DNA of 64,000 nt from Eggerthella lenta DSM 2243 (GTDB taxonomy: Bacteria; Actinomycetota; Coriobacteriia; Coriobacteriales; Eggerthellaceae). A program made the translations under genes and the position numbers. Positions 24,988 to 33,798 of this stretch are shown piece after piece. The stretch is taken from contig NC_013204.1 of assembly GCF_000024265.1 (NCBI RefSeq), forward strand, positions 62,001 through 126,000, read 5' to 3'. Positions within the stretch are counted from its first letter, which is position 1; each line of letters starts with the position of its first letter. Below the pieces are notes generated by a model that did not search any database, was not told the origin of the DNA, and worked only from the letters and a program-made list of their open reading frames with translations.

Positions 24988-27113
24988 TAGAAACCCTTTC
25001 GTTTCGTTCCCGCGGTGTCAAGGTGCGCACCGCAGTGCCCGATCACAATTCGTTCGGTTTTCTCGTCTATTGCAAAGTGGACGCGCAGGGTCTCTCCTCT
25101 TTTCCCGCTCCTTCCTTTTACGTGCGGGGTGATGTCGATAATGCGTCCTTCGTATGTCCGTCGGCGGGCGCGTACATAGGCAGGGACGTCGTTGGTCGCT
25201 TTAGACTCTCTTAGCGAAAGGTCGTACCCCGTCATTCTCTTGTATGTGTCGGTGATCGACCCATCTTTTTCAGGATTATCCGAAAAGCAGAGGGGGTGTA
25301 GAACTGTTGCAAGGCCCAATAGGATCTGCCAGGTTTCATTTGCGCTTCCCGAAGCATGTGCCTGGGCGGATCGCACAGCTTCCGGAAGAGCGATGATTTT
25401 TTTCGGGAAGGCTTCGGTGGCAAGTTGAAGTGCATCTGCAACAGAAGAAGGAAGGCTCACCATTTTTTCCAAGGGATATGCATCGTTTGAGGTGGGTTCC
25501 TTCCGTTGGAGCTGCTCTGTCAAAGATTTCACGCGCCACTGCAATTGCTCGCTTTCATGAGCGATATCCCAAACACTATCAAGCTCTTGTTTAAGGGACG
25601 CAATTTTCTTCTCTTTGGAATCAATGTCTTTTTCTAGCAACGACGTGTATTCGCTCATATCGTCGATTTCTTGGTCCTTTTGCTCGATCGTCACCATAGA
25701 CTCATCGAGGAGTTGGCTCATCTGAGCGATTTCTTCGATGCTCGCATTCTTCTCGCGTTGAGTGCGGGCAAGTTCATCTAATGCCTTGCTGTATTGAGCT
25801 TGCAGCTTGATTCGCTCGGCGTTTCGCTCTTCTTTCCCTTGCCCTTCCCTGTATCTGCTTGCGAGCTCGTCACGCCTTGCTTTGTCGATTGCGTTCTGAA
25901 TATCTTGACAGCACGCGACGACTTTGTCTGACTGGGAAAATGCGCGAACGGAACCAGCGATGACATCGCTGGCGACACTCTCGCATATAGATCCCGAAAA
26001 CCGAGAGATCCATTCGGATGAAAAGCGATAATGCCGCTTTGCATCACGAGGGTCGTCCATATTGAGACCTGGGAAATATACCTGAATGGAATGACGAAGC
26101 GGTCGGTAGGCGTAATTCCGTGAACCGCGGTCGAAAAAGGTTCCTTCAAGAACCTTGTCTAGTTCTTTGTTGCTCTTGTCCAAAGCGACTACGAAGGCGA
26201 TGCCCGTCAGTTTTCTGGCAAGTTCATCAGGATTGACGGGGTACGCGCCGTCGTCGTCTGATGTGACGGCCACAAGCGGCACGTTTCTGATTGGCTTTGT
26301 GAGATCGTTGTAAAACTGATTGAAAGTATAAGGTTGTCCGTAAAAGCACTTGTCAATGAAGAGGGCGTTTCCGTCAAGGGGATCCTCGCCCGATATGCAC
26401 GCTATCCCCTCGGTGTCGAGCAGTTTTCTGATGCAAATAGGAACATTGCGCGGAGGGGTTTTAACATCGGATCGCATATAGGTTGGATCGATGCTGTAAG
26501 ACACCTGCACGGTTACGCTGTATACGCCTACGCTCGATTCTGTTATCCCGACGCAGGTGTGCCAGGTGCGCCACCAGCTTTCCGAGTCTTGCTCGCTGTA
26601 GTCCATAGCCCAGTGCTTTGGTATGCGATCCCCTTCCATGATTCTTGTTGTCAACGAGGAAGAAGGAGCGTCGATATCCATCGTCCCCTGTGCGAAGCTT
26701 TTCGAGAGGCGGACGGATCTTAGCGGCATGAAATCGTCGGAAGGATTTGAGACCCACGGCTCTAATGACTTCTGTATTTCTCCAAGAATGACACTGCTCG
26801 ATATTTTTGTTGATGTTGTGCCTTTGCGGGATCCCCATGTTTCGAGCGAGCTAGCCATTGCACCACGAAGTGTCAATGCTGAATAGGCGCTCAATCTCAT
26901 ACCCTGATTCCACTTCAAAGCGGTGGAGATATCGAAGTCTATCTGTCTGGCTGGAGACGGTGTACGGTTGCCTCTCTGCCGTCGTTCTTTCTCGACTATC
27001 CAGTTTTGAAAGACATCTACGATGACGGGCCAAATTTCAAATTTGGCGTTGTCCGGATAGGCTTCAAATGTTGTCGCGTAGAACAAGGTTGTGTTATTGC
27101 GTCGCGTTATCAT
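24987..27113 (-). CDS. 708-aa coiled-coil protein of unknown function, operon partner of the AcrVA2-like gene
   Basis: I do not recognise this protein. Residues about 1-400 form a mixed alpha/beta region with LAVAVTSDDDGAYPVNPDELA-like segments (VPLVAVTSDDDGAYPV, about 280). Residues about 410-560 form a long charged coiled coil. The last 60 residues form a small basic domain (THRITPHVK-like: DITPHVKGRSGKRGE, then RVHFAIDEKTERIVIGHCGAHLDT). That tail resembles compact beta modules at the ends of other uncharacterised accessory proteins. There is no signal or membrane helix. It leads the operon and overlaps the AcrVA2-like gene by one base. The region upstream (27114-27230) is AT-rich and probably holds the promoter. 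Low GC and rare-codon use suggest transfer. Confidence 0.6.
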   Translation of the reverse strand: MITRRNNTTLFYATTFEAYPDNAKFEIWPVIVDVFQNWIVEKERRQRGNRTPSPARQIDFDISTALKWNQGMRLSAYSALTLRGAMASSLETWGSRKGTTSTKISSSVILGEIQKSLEPWVSNPSDDFMPLRSVRLSKSFAQGTMDIDAPSSSLTTRIMEGDRIPKHWAMDYSEQDSESWWRTWHTCVGITESSVGVYSVTVQVSYSIDPTYMRSDVKTPPRNVPICIRKLLDTEGIACISGEDPLDGNALFIDKCFYGQPYTFNQFYNDLTKPIRNVPLVAVTSDDDGAYPVNPDELARKLTGIAFVVALDKSNKELDKVLEGTFFDRGSRNYAYRPLRHSIQVYFPGLNMDDPRDAKRHYRFSSEWISRFSGSICESVASDVIAGSVRAFSQSDKVVACCQDIQNAIDKARRDELASRYREGQGKEERNAERIKLQAQYSKALDELARTQREKNASIEEIAQMSQLLDESMVTIEQKDQEIDDMSEYTSLLEKDIDSKEKKIASLKQELDSVWDIAHESEQLQWRVKSLTEQLQRKEPTSNDAYPLEKMVSLPSSVADALQLATEAFPKKIIALPEAVRSAQAHASGSANETWQILLGLATVLHPLCFSDNPEKDGSITDTYKRMTGYDLSLRESKATNDVPAYVRARRRTYEGRIIDITPHVKGRSGKRGETLRVHFAIDEKTERIVIGHCGAHLDTAGTKRKGF

Positions 27114-27432
27114 AAGGGAGCCTTCCGATCTGCCTGAGGCCTATCTTGAGCGATGTATCGTAGAACTGTTAATCGCGTTTTAATAAGAATATTACGCTAT
27201 AAATCATATTTGAACCATAACATCGCATGCTCGCTTTCTTTGCTTTGCGTGGCGGTGGGTATGGTCCGGAGAAGCGTAAAAACAAAGCAATCCCTTGTGA
27301 ATTAGAGTCCATGTGGTTCGTATTGCGATGGGTCTCGCGCGAACGCGAGGCGCGAGGACGAACCTCCCACCTCGACGCTTCCTACGCCCGGTCTTCTTTT
27401 CCGTCACATCCCATGCTCCACTATGGTAGAGT

Positions 27433-27720
27433 ATGCGCATGCATTCCGCGAAGGGACATACCGCCGTCGAACAGCGCTGGCAGCTTCAGCTCGCCGTCGC
27501 GGCTGTGTGCCGCTCCCTCGCTCCGCGTCCCGCGGACTCGCTTGCAACGGTATTCGCTGTGCAGCCGGCTTCGCCCCACGCGTCCGATGTCGCCGCGACG
27601 ACCAGCGCAATCGACGAGGTCGGTGCTGTCGCCCATCGTGCGGCCGACGCCTCTGACGCGCCCCTGGCCGGTCGAACCGCCTACCGTGCCGTTTCCTATT
27701 ATTCCTATCGATATCTCTAG
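27433..27720 (+). CDS. Small hypothetical protein (doubtful)
   Basis: A 95-aa frame, Ala-rich with a Tyr-rich end (SYYSYRYL), sits in the 863-bp gap between the island and the SSS transporter. No ribosome-binding site, family or membrane segment is recognised, and its third-position GC is lower than in solid genes nearby. It could be a remnant. The rest of the gap (27114-27432 and 27721-27976) holds AT-rich upstream DNA of the 708-aa gene, GC-rich short palindromes and two parS sites. Confidence 0.25.
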   Translation: MRMHSAKGHTAVEQRWQLQLAVAAVCRSLAPRPADSLATVFAVQPASPHASDVAATTSAIDEVGAVAHRAADASDAPLAGRTAYRAVSYYSYRYL

Positions 27721-27819
27721 CACATGGGTTTGCCCGTGGTGCTTCGTCGGCGTCGTGCCGACGGGTGTTGCGTTCCGGCAAAGTCATGTGCGCCACCGCG
27801 CGGGCCCTTCCCGACGCGA

Positions 27820-27835
27820 TGTTCCACGTGAAACA
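27820..27835. promoter_or_regulatory. parS variant
   Basis: TGTTCCACGTGAAACA differs from the common site by one base (T to C at position 5), at a position that also varies in the known bacterial parS consensus. It lies 34 bp from the next site, the closest pair in the window. Confidence 0.75.
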
Positions 27836-27868
27836 ATTCATCGCATTGCAGTGCGACAAAGGAACAAA

Positions 27869-27884
27869 TGTTTCACGTGAAACA
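27869..27884. promoter_or_regulatory. parS palindrome upstream of the SSS transporter
   Basis: A perfect site 92 bp before the transporter start. It is the first perfect copy to the right of the parS-free stretch that contains the Wadjet island. Confidence 0.8.
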
Positions 27885-27976
27885 TCCGGTCGCGGAACAC
27901 GAAGCAAAACGGGGCTCGCTTTCTTGGGGAAGAGCGCCCGCCGACGGGCGGCGCGCATGAATCGATAGGAAGACTC

Positions 27977-29515
27977 ATGATCGAAAAGATATGCATGGCG
28001 CTTATTTTCGTCGGCGTGGCGGTGGGCGTCGGCATCTACTGCCGACGACACACCGGAAGCGTCGACGGGTTCATCCTGGGCGGCCGCAACGTGGGGCCGT
28101 GGTTGAGCGCGTTCGCGTTCGGCACCAGCTACTTCTCCGCCGTCATCTTCGTGGGCTACGCCGGCCAGTTCGGCTGGAAGTACGGCGTGGCCGCCACGTG
28201 GATCGGCATCGGCAACGCCATCCTGGGAAGCTTGCTGGCCTGGTGGGTGCTGGGCCCGCGCACGCGCGAGATGACGCACCGCCTGGGCGCGTCCACGATG
28301 CCCGAGTTCTTCGGCGCGCGGTTCCAGTCGAAGGGTTTGCGCATCGCGGCCGCGGCCATCATCTTCGTGTTCCTCATCCCGTACACGGCCAGCGTGTACA
28401 ACGGCTTGTCGCGCCTGTTCGGCATGGCGTTCGGCCTGCCCTACGAGGTGTGCGTCATCGGTATGGCGGTTATCACCTGCGTGTACGTGGTGCTGGGCGG
28501 CTACATGGCCACGGTGATGAACGACTTCATCCAGGGCATCGTCATGCTGCTGGGCATCGTTGCCGTCATCGTGGCGGTGCTGGTGAACAACGGGGGCTTC
28601 ACCGAGGCCCTCACCACGCTGTCGCTCATTCCCGCCGAGGGCAGCGAGATGGCCGGGCCGTTCGTCAGCTTCTTCGGGCCGAACCTGCCCGATCTCATCG
28701 GGGTCATCGTGCTGACCAGCTTGGGCACGTGGGGTCTGCCGCAGATGGTGCAGAAGTTCTACGCCATCAAAAGCGGTCCAGCCATCAAGCAGGGCGCCAT
28801 CATCTCCACCGTGTTCGCCATGGTGGTGGCCGGCGGCAGCTACTTCCTGGGAGGGTTCGGCCGCCTGTACGGCGATCAGGTGGAGATGACCGCCGCAGGC
28901 ACGCCGGTGTACGACTCTATCATGCCCACCATGCTGTCCACGCTGCCCGACCTGCTCATCGGCATCGTGATCGTGCTGGTGCTGAGCGCGTCCATGTCCA
29001 CACTGTCATCGCTGGTGCTGACGTCGTCGTCCACGCTGACGCTCGATCTGCTGAAAGACAACGTGGTGAAGAACATGAGCGAGAAGAAGCAGTTGGGCTA
29101 CATGCGCGTGCTGATCGTGGTGTTCATCGTGATCTCGGCGGTGATCGCGCTGGTGCAGTACAACTCGTCCATCACGTTCATCGCACAGCTGATGAGCATC
29201 TCGTGGGGCGCGCTGGCCGGTTCGTTCTTGGGGCCCTTCTTCTGGGGGCTCTACTCGCGTCGCGTGTCGCGTCCGGCTGTGTGGGCCAGCTTCATCGTGG
29301 GCGTGGGTCTGACCACGGGCAACATGGTCGCCGGGTTCGTGGGCGCGGCGTTCATCGCGTCGCCCATCAACTGCGGCGCCATCGCGATGGTGCTGTCGCT
29401 GATCATCGTGCCGGTGGTCAGCTTGTTCACGAAGCGCGTTGAGTTCGAGGTCGACCCGCCGCACGTCGAGGGAGCCATCGACCGCGAATACGAGCAGGAG
29501 CTGGAAGCGGAGTAG
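27977..29515 (+). CDS. Sodium:solute symporter (SSS family)
   Basis: This 512-aa protein has about 13 membrane helices and SSS features: GGRNVGPWLSAFAFGTSYFSAV in helices 1-2, GASTMPEFFGARF, the GGYMATVMNDFIQG motif (about residue 175) and LSASMSTLSSLVLTSSS (about 335), which carries Na-site Ser/Thr residues. It imports a small organic solute with Na+. The substrate (proline, pantothenate, acetate or similar) cannot be read. It has an acidic cytoplasmic tail. The ATG at 27977 has AGGAAGA upstream. It is monocistronic and followed by a strong hairpin. Confidence 0.9.
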   Translation: MIEKICMALIFVGVAVGVGIYCRRHTGSVDGFILGGRNVGPWLSAFAFGTSYFSAVIFVGYAGQFGWKYGVAATWIGIGNAILGSLLAWWVLGPRTREMTHRLGASTMPEFFGARFQSKGLRIAAAAIIFVFLIPYTASVYNGLSRLFGMAFGLPYEVCVIGMAVITCVYVVLGGYMATVMNDFIQGIVMLLGIVAVIVAVLVNNGGFTEALTTLSLIPAEGSEMAGPFVSFFGPNLPDLIGVIVLTSLGTWGLPQMVQKFYAIKSGPAIKQGAIISTVFAMVVAGGSYFLGGFGRLYGDQVEMTAAGTPVYDSIMPTMLSTLPDLLIGIVIVLVLSASMSTLSSLVLTSSSTLTLDLLKDNVVKNMSEKKQLGYMRVLIVVFIVISAVIALVQYNSSITFIAQLMSISWGALAGSFLGPFFWGLYSRRVSRPAVWASFIVGVGLTTGNMVAGFVGAAFIASPINCGAIAMVLSLIIVPVVSLFTKRVEFEVDPPHVEGAIDREYEQELEAE

Positions 29516-29573
29516 TTCTGAGCCGAAGCTTCGAAACCTCTGTCGTCTCAAAGTCTGCGGGACGGCAGAGGGT

Positions 29574-29626
29574 GCTTCGCTCCAAGAACACGCTTCAGCG
29601 AACGAGGCGTGTTCTTGGAGCGAAGC
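29574..29626. terminator. Strong hairpin terminator after the SSS gene
   Basis: A perfect 20-bp stem (arms 29574-29593 and 29607-29626) has the core CAAGAACACGCTTCA, near-identical to the hairpin core at 13941. Confidence 0.75.
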
Positions 29627-29801
29627 TTGCATCTCGGAAGCCGTTTGCCGCCTATGTCTCGCATGAAGCACCGGCTTGCTACGCGAGCGTATCGCGCGAA
29701 GCGCTGGTCGCGACCGCCTGTTTGGCGCATTGCGCTCGAAGAGGCTCCTTGTCAAGGGTCGCGCTGTTCCGTCTGACGGTCTTCCGTGCAGCCCGTCGCG
29801 T

Positions 29802-29974
29802 CCCGGATGGCGAAAACCCATCGAATTCGGAAGCTATCGCGCGCGTCGCGCTTGTTCGGCGCGAGGTTCCGCGTAAGGTATCCTCTGCCACCAGGCATTA
29901 TGCGGGAGGGGTTTCCTCAGCGCGGCTACGCCGCGGACGAAATTTCCGAATTCGATGGGTTTTCGCCATCCGGG
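29802..29974. repeat. REPIN-like element 2 (31-bp perfect inverted repeats)
   Basis: Arms 29802-29832 and 29944-29974 are perfect reverse complements over 31 bp and carry CGAATTCGG and GGCGAAAA. The spacer is 111 bp. It has the same design as element 1, and the perfect arms suggest a recent copy. The rest of the 802-bp gap 29516-30317 holds the terminator, one parS and no credible gene. Confidence 0.85.
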
Positions 29975-30051
29975 GGAGCCTTCGACTGCGCGGATAACTC
30001 GGTGCGCAACGCTGCCGAGGGCGATGCGTCGAACCGGCCGGTTAGCCCGGG

Positions 30052-30067
30052 TGTTTCACGTGAAACA
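30052..30067. promoter_or_regulatory. parS palindrome
   Basis: A perfect site flanked by CGGG and CCCG, 78 bp beyond the right arm of REPIN-like element 2. The symmetry extends with different flanks from the CGAA-type sites. Confidence 0.8.
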
Positions 30068-30277
30068 CCCGTTCGTCTTGGGTGGTGGCACCGCGCGCCG
30101 TCTACGGCTCGCATCAGCGCGCCGCGCGATGGCTTGTGTGCTGTTGGGGGGGGTTAGGGAGGATTCTCGTTCGACTCGCGACTCGGAACTTCCAGCCCCT
30201 GAGTACTCTGCGCTCGTTCCGTCCCTGCGTTCTCGCGCCCCGCGGGAGCGAAGGGGGCGGCGGCTCGCGTTCCGCGG

Positions 30278-30283
30278 TATACT
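30278..30283 (+). promoter_or_regulatory. Candidate -10 of the YdcF-like gene
   Basis: TATACT lies 35 bp before the chosen start. No convincing -35 is seen. Confidence 0.3.
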
Positions 30284-30317
30284 GTCAGCCAGTATCGGCT
30301 CTCGTGAAAGCGCGCGC

Positions 30318-31319
30318 ATGATCTTCCAGCTTGTTCTCATATACTTTCCCGCGCTGGTGTTCGGGTTTCTGTTCGCCAAGAACTACCGCAAGGAACCGCG
30401 GCAGTTCCGCAACGCGCTGTACTTCCTGCTGCTGTGCCTGTTCGCGCTGTACGGGTTGTCCATCCAGTTCGATCTGCCGTGGCTGGTGCTCATCGGCTTG
30501 GCGGCCATCCCGTTCGGCACGGTGGCGCTGGTGGTGTTCCTGCTGGCGAACACGTTCGTGGTGGTGAAGCGCGAAGGCCTGTCGCTGTCGCATCTGCTGC
30601 CGGGCCTGCTGGCGCTTTGCATCGTCATGGCGTGCGTGGGAGGTCCGGTGCTGCTGTTCGTCCAGGCGCCGCCCATCGTGCTGGCGTTGGCGCTGCTGGT
30701 GTTGATGGAGGGCTCGTACGTGGCGTTCACGTTCGCGGCCCTGCTGCTGTATTCGTGGTTGTACCGCCGTCTGCCCAAGCGCCGCGATTACGATTACATC
30801 GTCGTGCACGGCGCCGGCCTGTCGGGCACGAAGCCCACGCCCCTGCTGGCCGCGCGCCTGGACAAGGCCGTCGAGCTATGGGAGGCCGACCACCGCCGCG
30901 CCGTCATCATCGCGTCGGGCGGCCAGGGCGCCGACGAGGAGGTGTCGGAAGCCGAGGCCATGCGCACGTACCTCGTCGAGGAGCGCGGCGTGCCCGCCGA
31001 TGCCGTCATCGAGGAGAACCGATCCACCACCACGATGGAGAACCTGCGCAACTCCAAAGCCATCATGGACGCGCGGTCGGGCGCGGGCGCGTACCGCGCC
31101 GCAGTGGTGACCAGCGATTACCACGTGTTCCGCACGGCCGAGTACGCGCACAAGATCGGGCTGGCCGCCGACGGGGTGGGCAGCAGGACCGCGCGCTACT
31201 TCTGGCCCACCGCGTTCATCCGCGAATACGTGGCCGTCAGCAACGCCCACCGCTGGCCGTTCGTGGTTATCTTCGTGTTCTGGCTCCCTTTCGCCGCCAT
31301 CGCGCTGTTCCAGCTGTAG
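30318..31319 (+). CDS. YdcF/SanA/ElyC-family membrane protein (DUF218)
   Basis: This 333-aa protein has about five N-terminal membrane helices (residues about 1-150) followed by a DUF218 domain: YDYIVVHGAGLSG, then ARLDKAVELWE, ASGGQGADEEVSEAEAM and ENRSTTTMENLRNSK. The GQG and ENRSTTT motifs are the family hallmarks. Members affect cell-envelope or peptidoglycan precursor handling, and the biochemical role is unsettled. The start at 30318 is chosen because the protein then begins with a membrane helix and a TATACT lies just upstream. The longer frame upstream runs through the parS site and a repeat and is not credible. Confidence 0.85.
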   Translation: MIFQLVLIYFPALVFGFLFAKNYRKEPRQFRNALYFLLLCLFALYGLSIQFDLPWLVLIGLAAIPFGTVALVVFLLANTFVVVKREGLSLSHLLPGLLALCIVMACVGGPVLLFVQAPPIVLALALLVLMEGSYVAFTFAALLLYSWLYRRLPKRRDYDYIVVHGAGLSGTKPTPLLAARLDKAVELWEADHRRAVIIASGGQGADEEVSEAEAMRTYLVEERGVPADAVIEENRSTTTMENLRNSKAIMDARSGAGAYRAAVVTSDYHVFRTAEYAHKIGLAADGVGSRTARYFWPTAFIREYVAVSNAHRWPFVVIFVFWLPFAAIALFQL

Positions 31320-31329
31320 AACGCTTTGC

Positions 31330-31505
31330 GCCCGCGCCCGACGTCGCACGGCCTAACGCGTCGCGCTCGCACTTGCGTCCGACGTCGCGCGGCTCGCGTT
31401 CGCGCTTGCGCCCGCGTCCGACACGCGTGGCTCCTCGCGTTCGCGCTTGCTCCCGCGCCCGGCGTCGCACGGCCCCTCGCGTTCGTGCTCGCGTGCTTCG
31501 TCGAT
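31330..31505. repeat. Degenerate GC-rich repeats (about 4 units of about 42 bp)
   Basis: Four imperfect copies carry the pattern CGCCCGACGTCGC, then GGCTCGCGTTCGCGCTTGC. They fill the first half of the 365-bp gap between the YdcF-like and NhaC genes. They resemble the GC-rich runs at 33.42-33.62 kb and the insert in the folate gene at 37.68-37.86 kb. The rest of the gap contains TATACT at 31550 as a possible -10. Confidence 0.7.
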
Positions 31506-31684
31506 CGAAAACATCGGCGTTTTCGCCCCCTCGGGCGCGCTTGTCCTTGTATACTTAGGAAACTGGTGCCGAGCGGCGGCGATTCGGCCTGCGTCCTCAA
31601 GCATCGCGTCGGGAGAAGCGCGGCGAGGGTGAAGGCGGAACCACGTGCATGCCGTTCGGCGAATAGCACGACGAAGGGGATCAT

Positions 31685-33343
31685 ATGGAAGGATTCGACC
31701 TCATCAGCACGGGGGTATGGTCAATCATACCGCCGATTCTTGCGCTGGGTTTGGCGCTGATCACGAAGGAGGTGTATTCCTCGCTGGCCATCGGCGTGTT
31801 CGTGGGCATGGTGATCTACCAGTTCTCGCTCAACGGCGTGGGCGTCGAGCCGCTGGTGGACTCGTTCACCATGGTGCCGCAGATGATGGCCGAGCAGATA
31901 GCCGGCAACGGGGCGCTGCTGCTGTTCCTTGCGTTATTGGGCGCGCTCGTGGTGGTCATCGCGGCCGCCGGCGGATCGCGCGCGTACGCCGAGTGGGTGT
32001 CTACGCACATCAAGAACGCGAAGATGGCGCAGATTCTCACTGCGGTGCTGGGCATCATCATCTTCGTGGACGACTACTTCAACTGCCTCACGGTGGGCGC
32101 GGTCATGCGCCCCGTCACCGATCGATTTAACATCAGCCACGAGAAGCTGGCATGGATCATCGACTCCACCGCGGCGCCTATCTGCATCATCGCGCCGGTG
32201 TCTTCGTGGGCCGTGGCCGTAGGCGGCTACCTGGGCGAAGGCGGTTTCACCACGTTCGTCCAGTCCATCCCGTACAACTTCTATGCGCTGCTCACCATCG
32301 TGTTCGTCTTCTTCATGTGCGCTACCAAGAAGGACTTCGGCCCCATGCGCGTTGCCGAGGCCGAGGTGCAGAAGCCGGCCGACCAGCAGCATCGCATTCC
32401 GTCGAAGGACAGCGCTCTCGAGTCGATGTCGACGGTGGGCATTTCCGATCCGAACGCGGCCGACGCGCTGCCGGCGAAGCTGGATACCATTGTAGCCGAG
32501 GAGGACGAGCTGGACGAGGCTGCGAAGGTGGCCGTCGAAGAGTTCAAGGGCATGGCCATCTCTGACAAGGGACGCGTGTTCGACCTGATCATTCCCATCA
32601 TCGTGCTCATCATCTTCTCGATTCTGGGCATGCTGTACGCGGGCGGCTTCTTCCAGGGCGTCGACTTCGCCACGGCTGTGGGCGAGAACCCGGTGTTCGG
32701 CCTGTGCATCGGCGTGTGCGTGGCGCTGGTGGTGACGGCGGCCATGTTCCTGCCGCGCAAGCTGATGACGCTGTCGGGGTACATGGACGGCGTGGCCGAG
32801 GGCGTGCGCTCCATGGTGGGCGCCATCATGATCCTCGTGCTGGCATGGAGCCTAGGCGGCACGTGCCGCTACCTGCTGGGTACGGGCGAGTTCGTCAGCG
32901 GCTTCCTGAACAGCATCGGCGTGGGGCTGGCTCTGCTGCCGGTGGTCATCTTCGTGGTGGCGGCGTTCATCGGCTTCGCCATGGGCACGTCGTGGGGAAC
33001 CATCGCGCTGATCCTGCCCATCGTGATCGGCGTGTTCCCGGCGCAAGATCCGCTGTTCCTCGTGGCCATCGGCGCCACGCTGGGCGGTGCGGTGTACGGC
33101 GACCATGTGTCGCCTATTTCGGATACCACCATTCTGTCGTCGGCGGGCGCGCAGTGCAACCACCTGCGCCATGTGGCTACGCAGCTGCCGTACGCTTCGG
33201 TGGTGGCGGCCGTGTGTCTGGTGGGCTACATCATCGCCGGCTTCACGGGCAACCCGTGGATCGCGCTCGTCGTGGGCGCCGTGCTGATGATCGCGGCTGT
33301 GCTGGTGCTGAACCGCTCGAAGTACGGGGCGGTGAAGGCGTAA
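31685..33343 (+). CDS. NhaC-family Na+/H+ antiporter
   Basis: This 552-aa protein has about 11-13 membrane helices and NhaC signatures: an SIIPPILALGLALITKEVYSS start, FVDDYFNCLTVGAVMRPVTD (about residue 125) and GDHVSPISDTTILSSAGAQCNH (about 475). The polar residues in these two motifs carry ions in the family. Members exchange Na+ (sometimes with malate or lysine) for protons. A hydrophilic loop of about 80 residues (about 225-305, acidic) sits between helices. GAAGGGG precedes the ATG at 31685. It is monocistronic and followed by a textbook terminator. Confidence 0.9.
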   Translation: MEGFDLISTGVWSIIPPILALGLALITKEVYSSLAIGVFVGMVIYQFSLNGVGVEPLVDSFTMVPQMMAEQIAGNGALLLFLALLGALVVVIAAAGGSRAYAEWVSTHIKNAKMAQILTAVLGIIIFVDDYFNCLTVGAVMRPVTDRFNISHEKLAWIIDSTAAPICIIAPVSSWAVAVGGYLGEGGFTTFVQSIPYNFYALLTIVFVFFMCATKKDFGPMRVAEAEVQKPADQQHRIPSKDSALESMSTVGISDPNAADALPAKLDTIVAEEDELDEAAKVAVEEFKGMAISDKGRVFDLIIPIIVLIIFSILGMLYAGGFFQGVDFATAVGENPVFGLCIGVCVALVVTAAMFLPRKLMTLSGYMDGVAEGVRSMVGAIMILVLAWSLGGTCRYLLGTGEFVSGFLNSIGVGLALLPVVIFVVAAFIGFAMGTSWGTIALILPIVIGVFPAQDPLFLVAIGATLGGAVYGDHVSPISDTTILSSAGAQCNHLRHVATQLPYASVVAAVCLVGYIIAGFTGNPWIALVVGAVLMIAAVLVLNRSKYGAVKA

Positions 33344-33380
33344 GCGCGAACGCGGGCAAGCGAGCAAGCGAAGCGCAGCG

Positions 33381-33418
33381 AGCGCCCGGGACGGCCACTC
33401 CGCCCCGGGCGCTTTTTT
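33381..33418 (+). terminator. Intrinsic terminator after the NhaC-family gene
   Basis: A 10-bp stem AGCGCCCGGG/CCCGGGCGCT is followed by six T residues. Confidence 0.9.
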
Positions 33419-33419
33419 G

Positions 33420-33620
33420 CGCCCGAAGCCGCCCTGTGTCGCCCGGCGTCGCTTGCGCCCAGCGTCGCTCCCCGCCCGCCGCGCCCGCTTCGCCTCGCGC
33501 GCGACGGCGAGCGCCCCGCGTTGCCGCGCTCCGCATCTTCCCCGCCCGCCGCGCCCGTGTCGCCCCGCGCGCAATGGCTAACGCCCCGCGTCGCCCCGCC
33601 CGCCGTGCCCGCCAGATGTA
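33420..33620. repeat. Degenerate GC-rich intergenic repeats
   Basis: CCCGCCCGCCGCGCCCG starts near-repeats about 70 bp apart (around 33470, 33541 and a shorter copy near 33596), with shared GCGCCCCGCGT endings. No gene is seen. The gap 33344-33798 otherwise holds the terminator and one parS. Confidence 0.65.
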
Positions 33621-33624
33621 CGGA

Positions 33625-33640
33625 TGTTTCACGTGAAACA
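33625..33640. promoter_or_regulatory. parS palindrome upstream of the FAD reductase
   Basis: A perfect site with flanks TACGGA and TCCGTA, so the symmetry is about 28 bp, the longest of the set. It lies 158 bp before the reductase start. Confidence 0.8.
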
Positions 33641-33798
33641 TCCGTACCGTTCAACGCATATTCCCAGTTCAAACGCCCATAGCTCGTTTCGTGCGATTGG
33701 AAGTTACATCCTTTCGTGCGATGGTGCGCTCCTTCCTCCGTCGTATAGTGCGCAGCGTTCGAGGCGGCTCGGCCGCCTGTCTACGAGAGGAGAGAGCA

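Noticed and set aside
15446-27432. Integration (att) sites at the edges of the Wadjet island
   Set aside because: No tRNA, integrase gene or direct repeat was found at either edge, so the island is called from content and composition only.
27404-28279. 291-aa minus-strand frame over the start of the SSS gene
   Set aside because: It is antisense to a conserved membrane protein and includes parS translations, with no family similarity.
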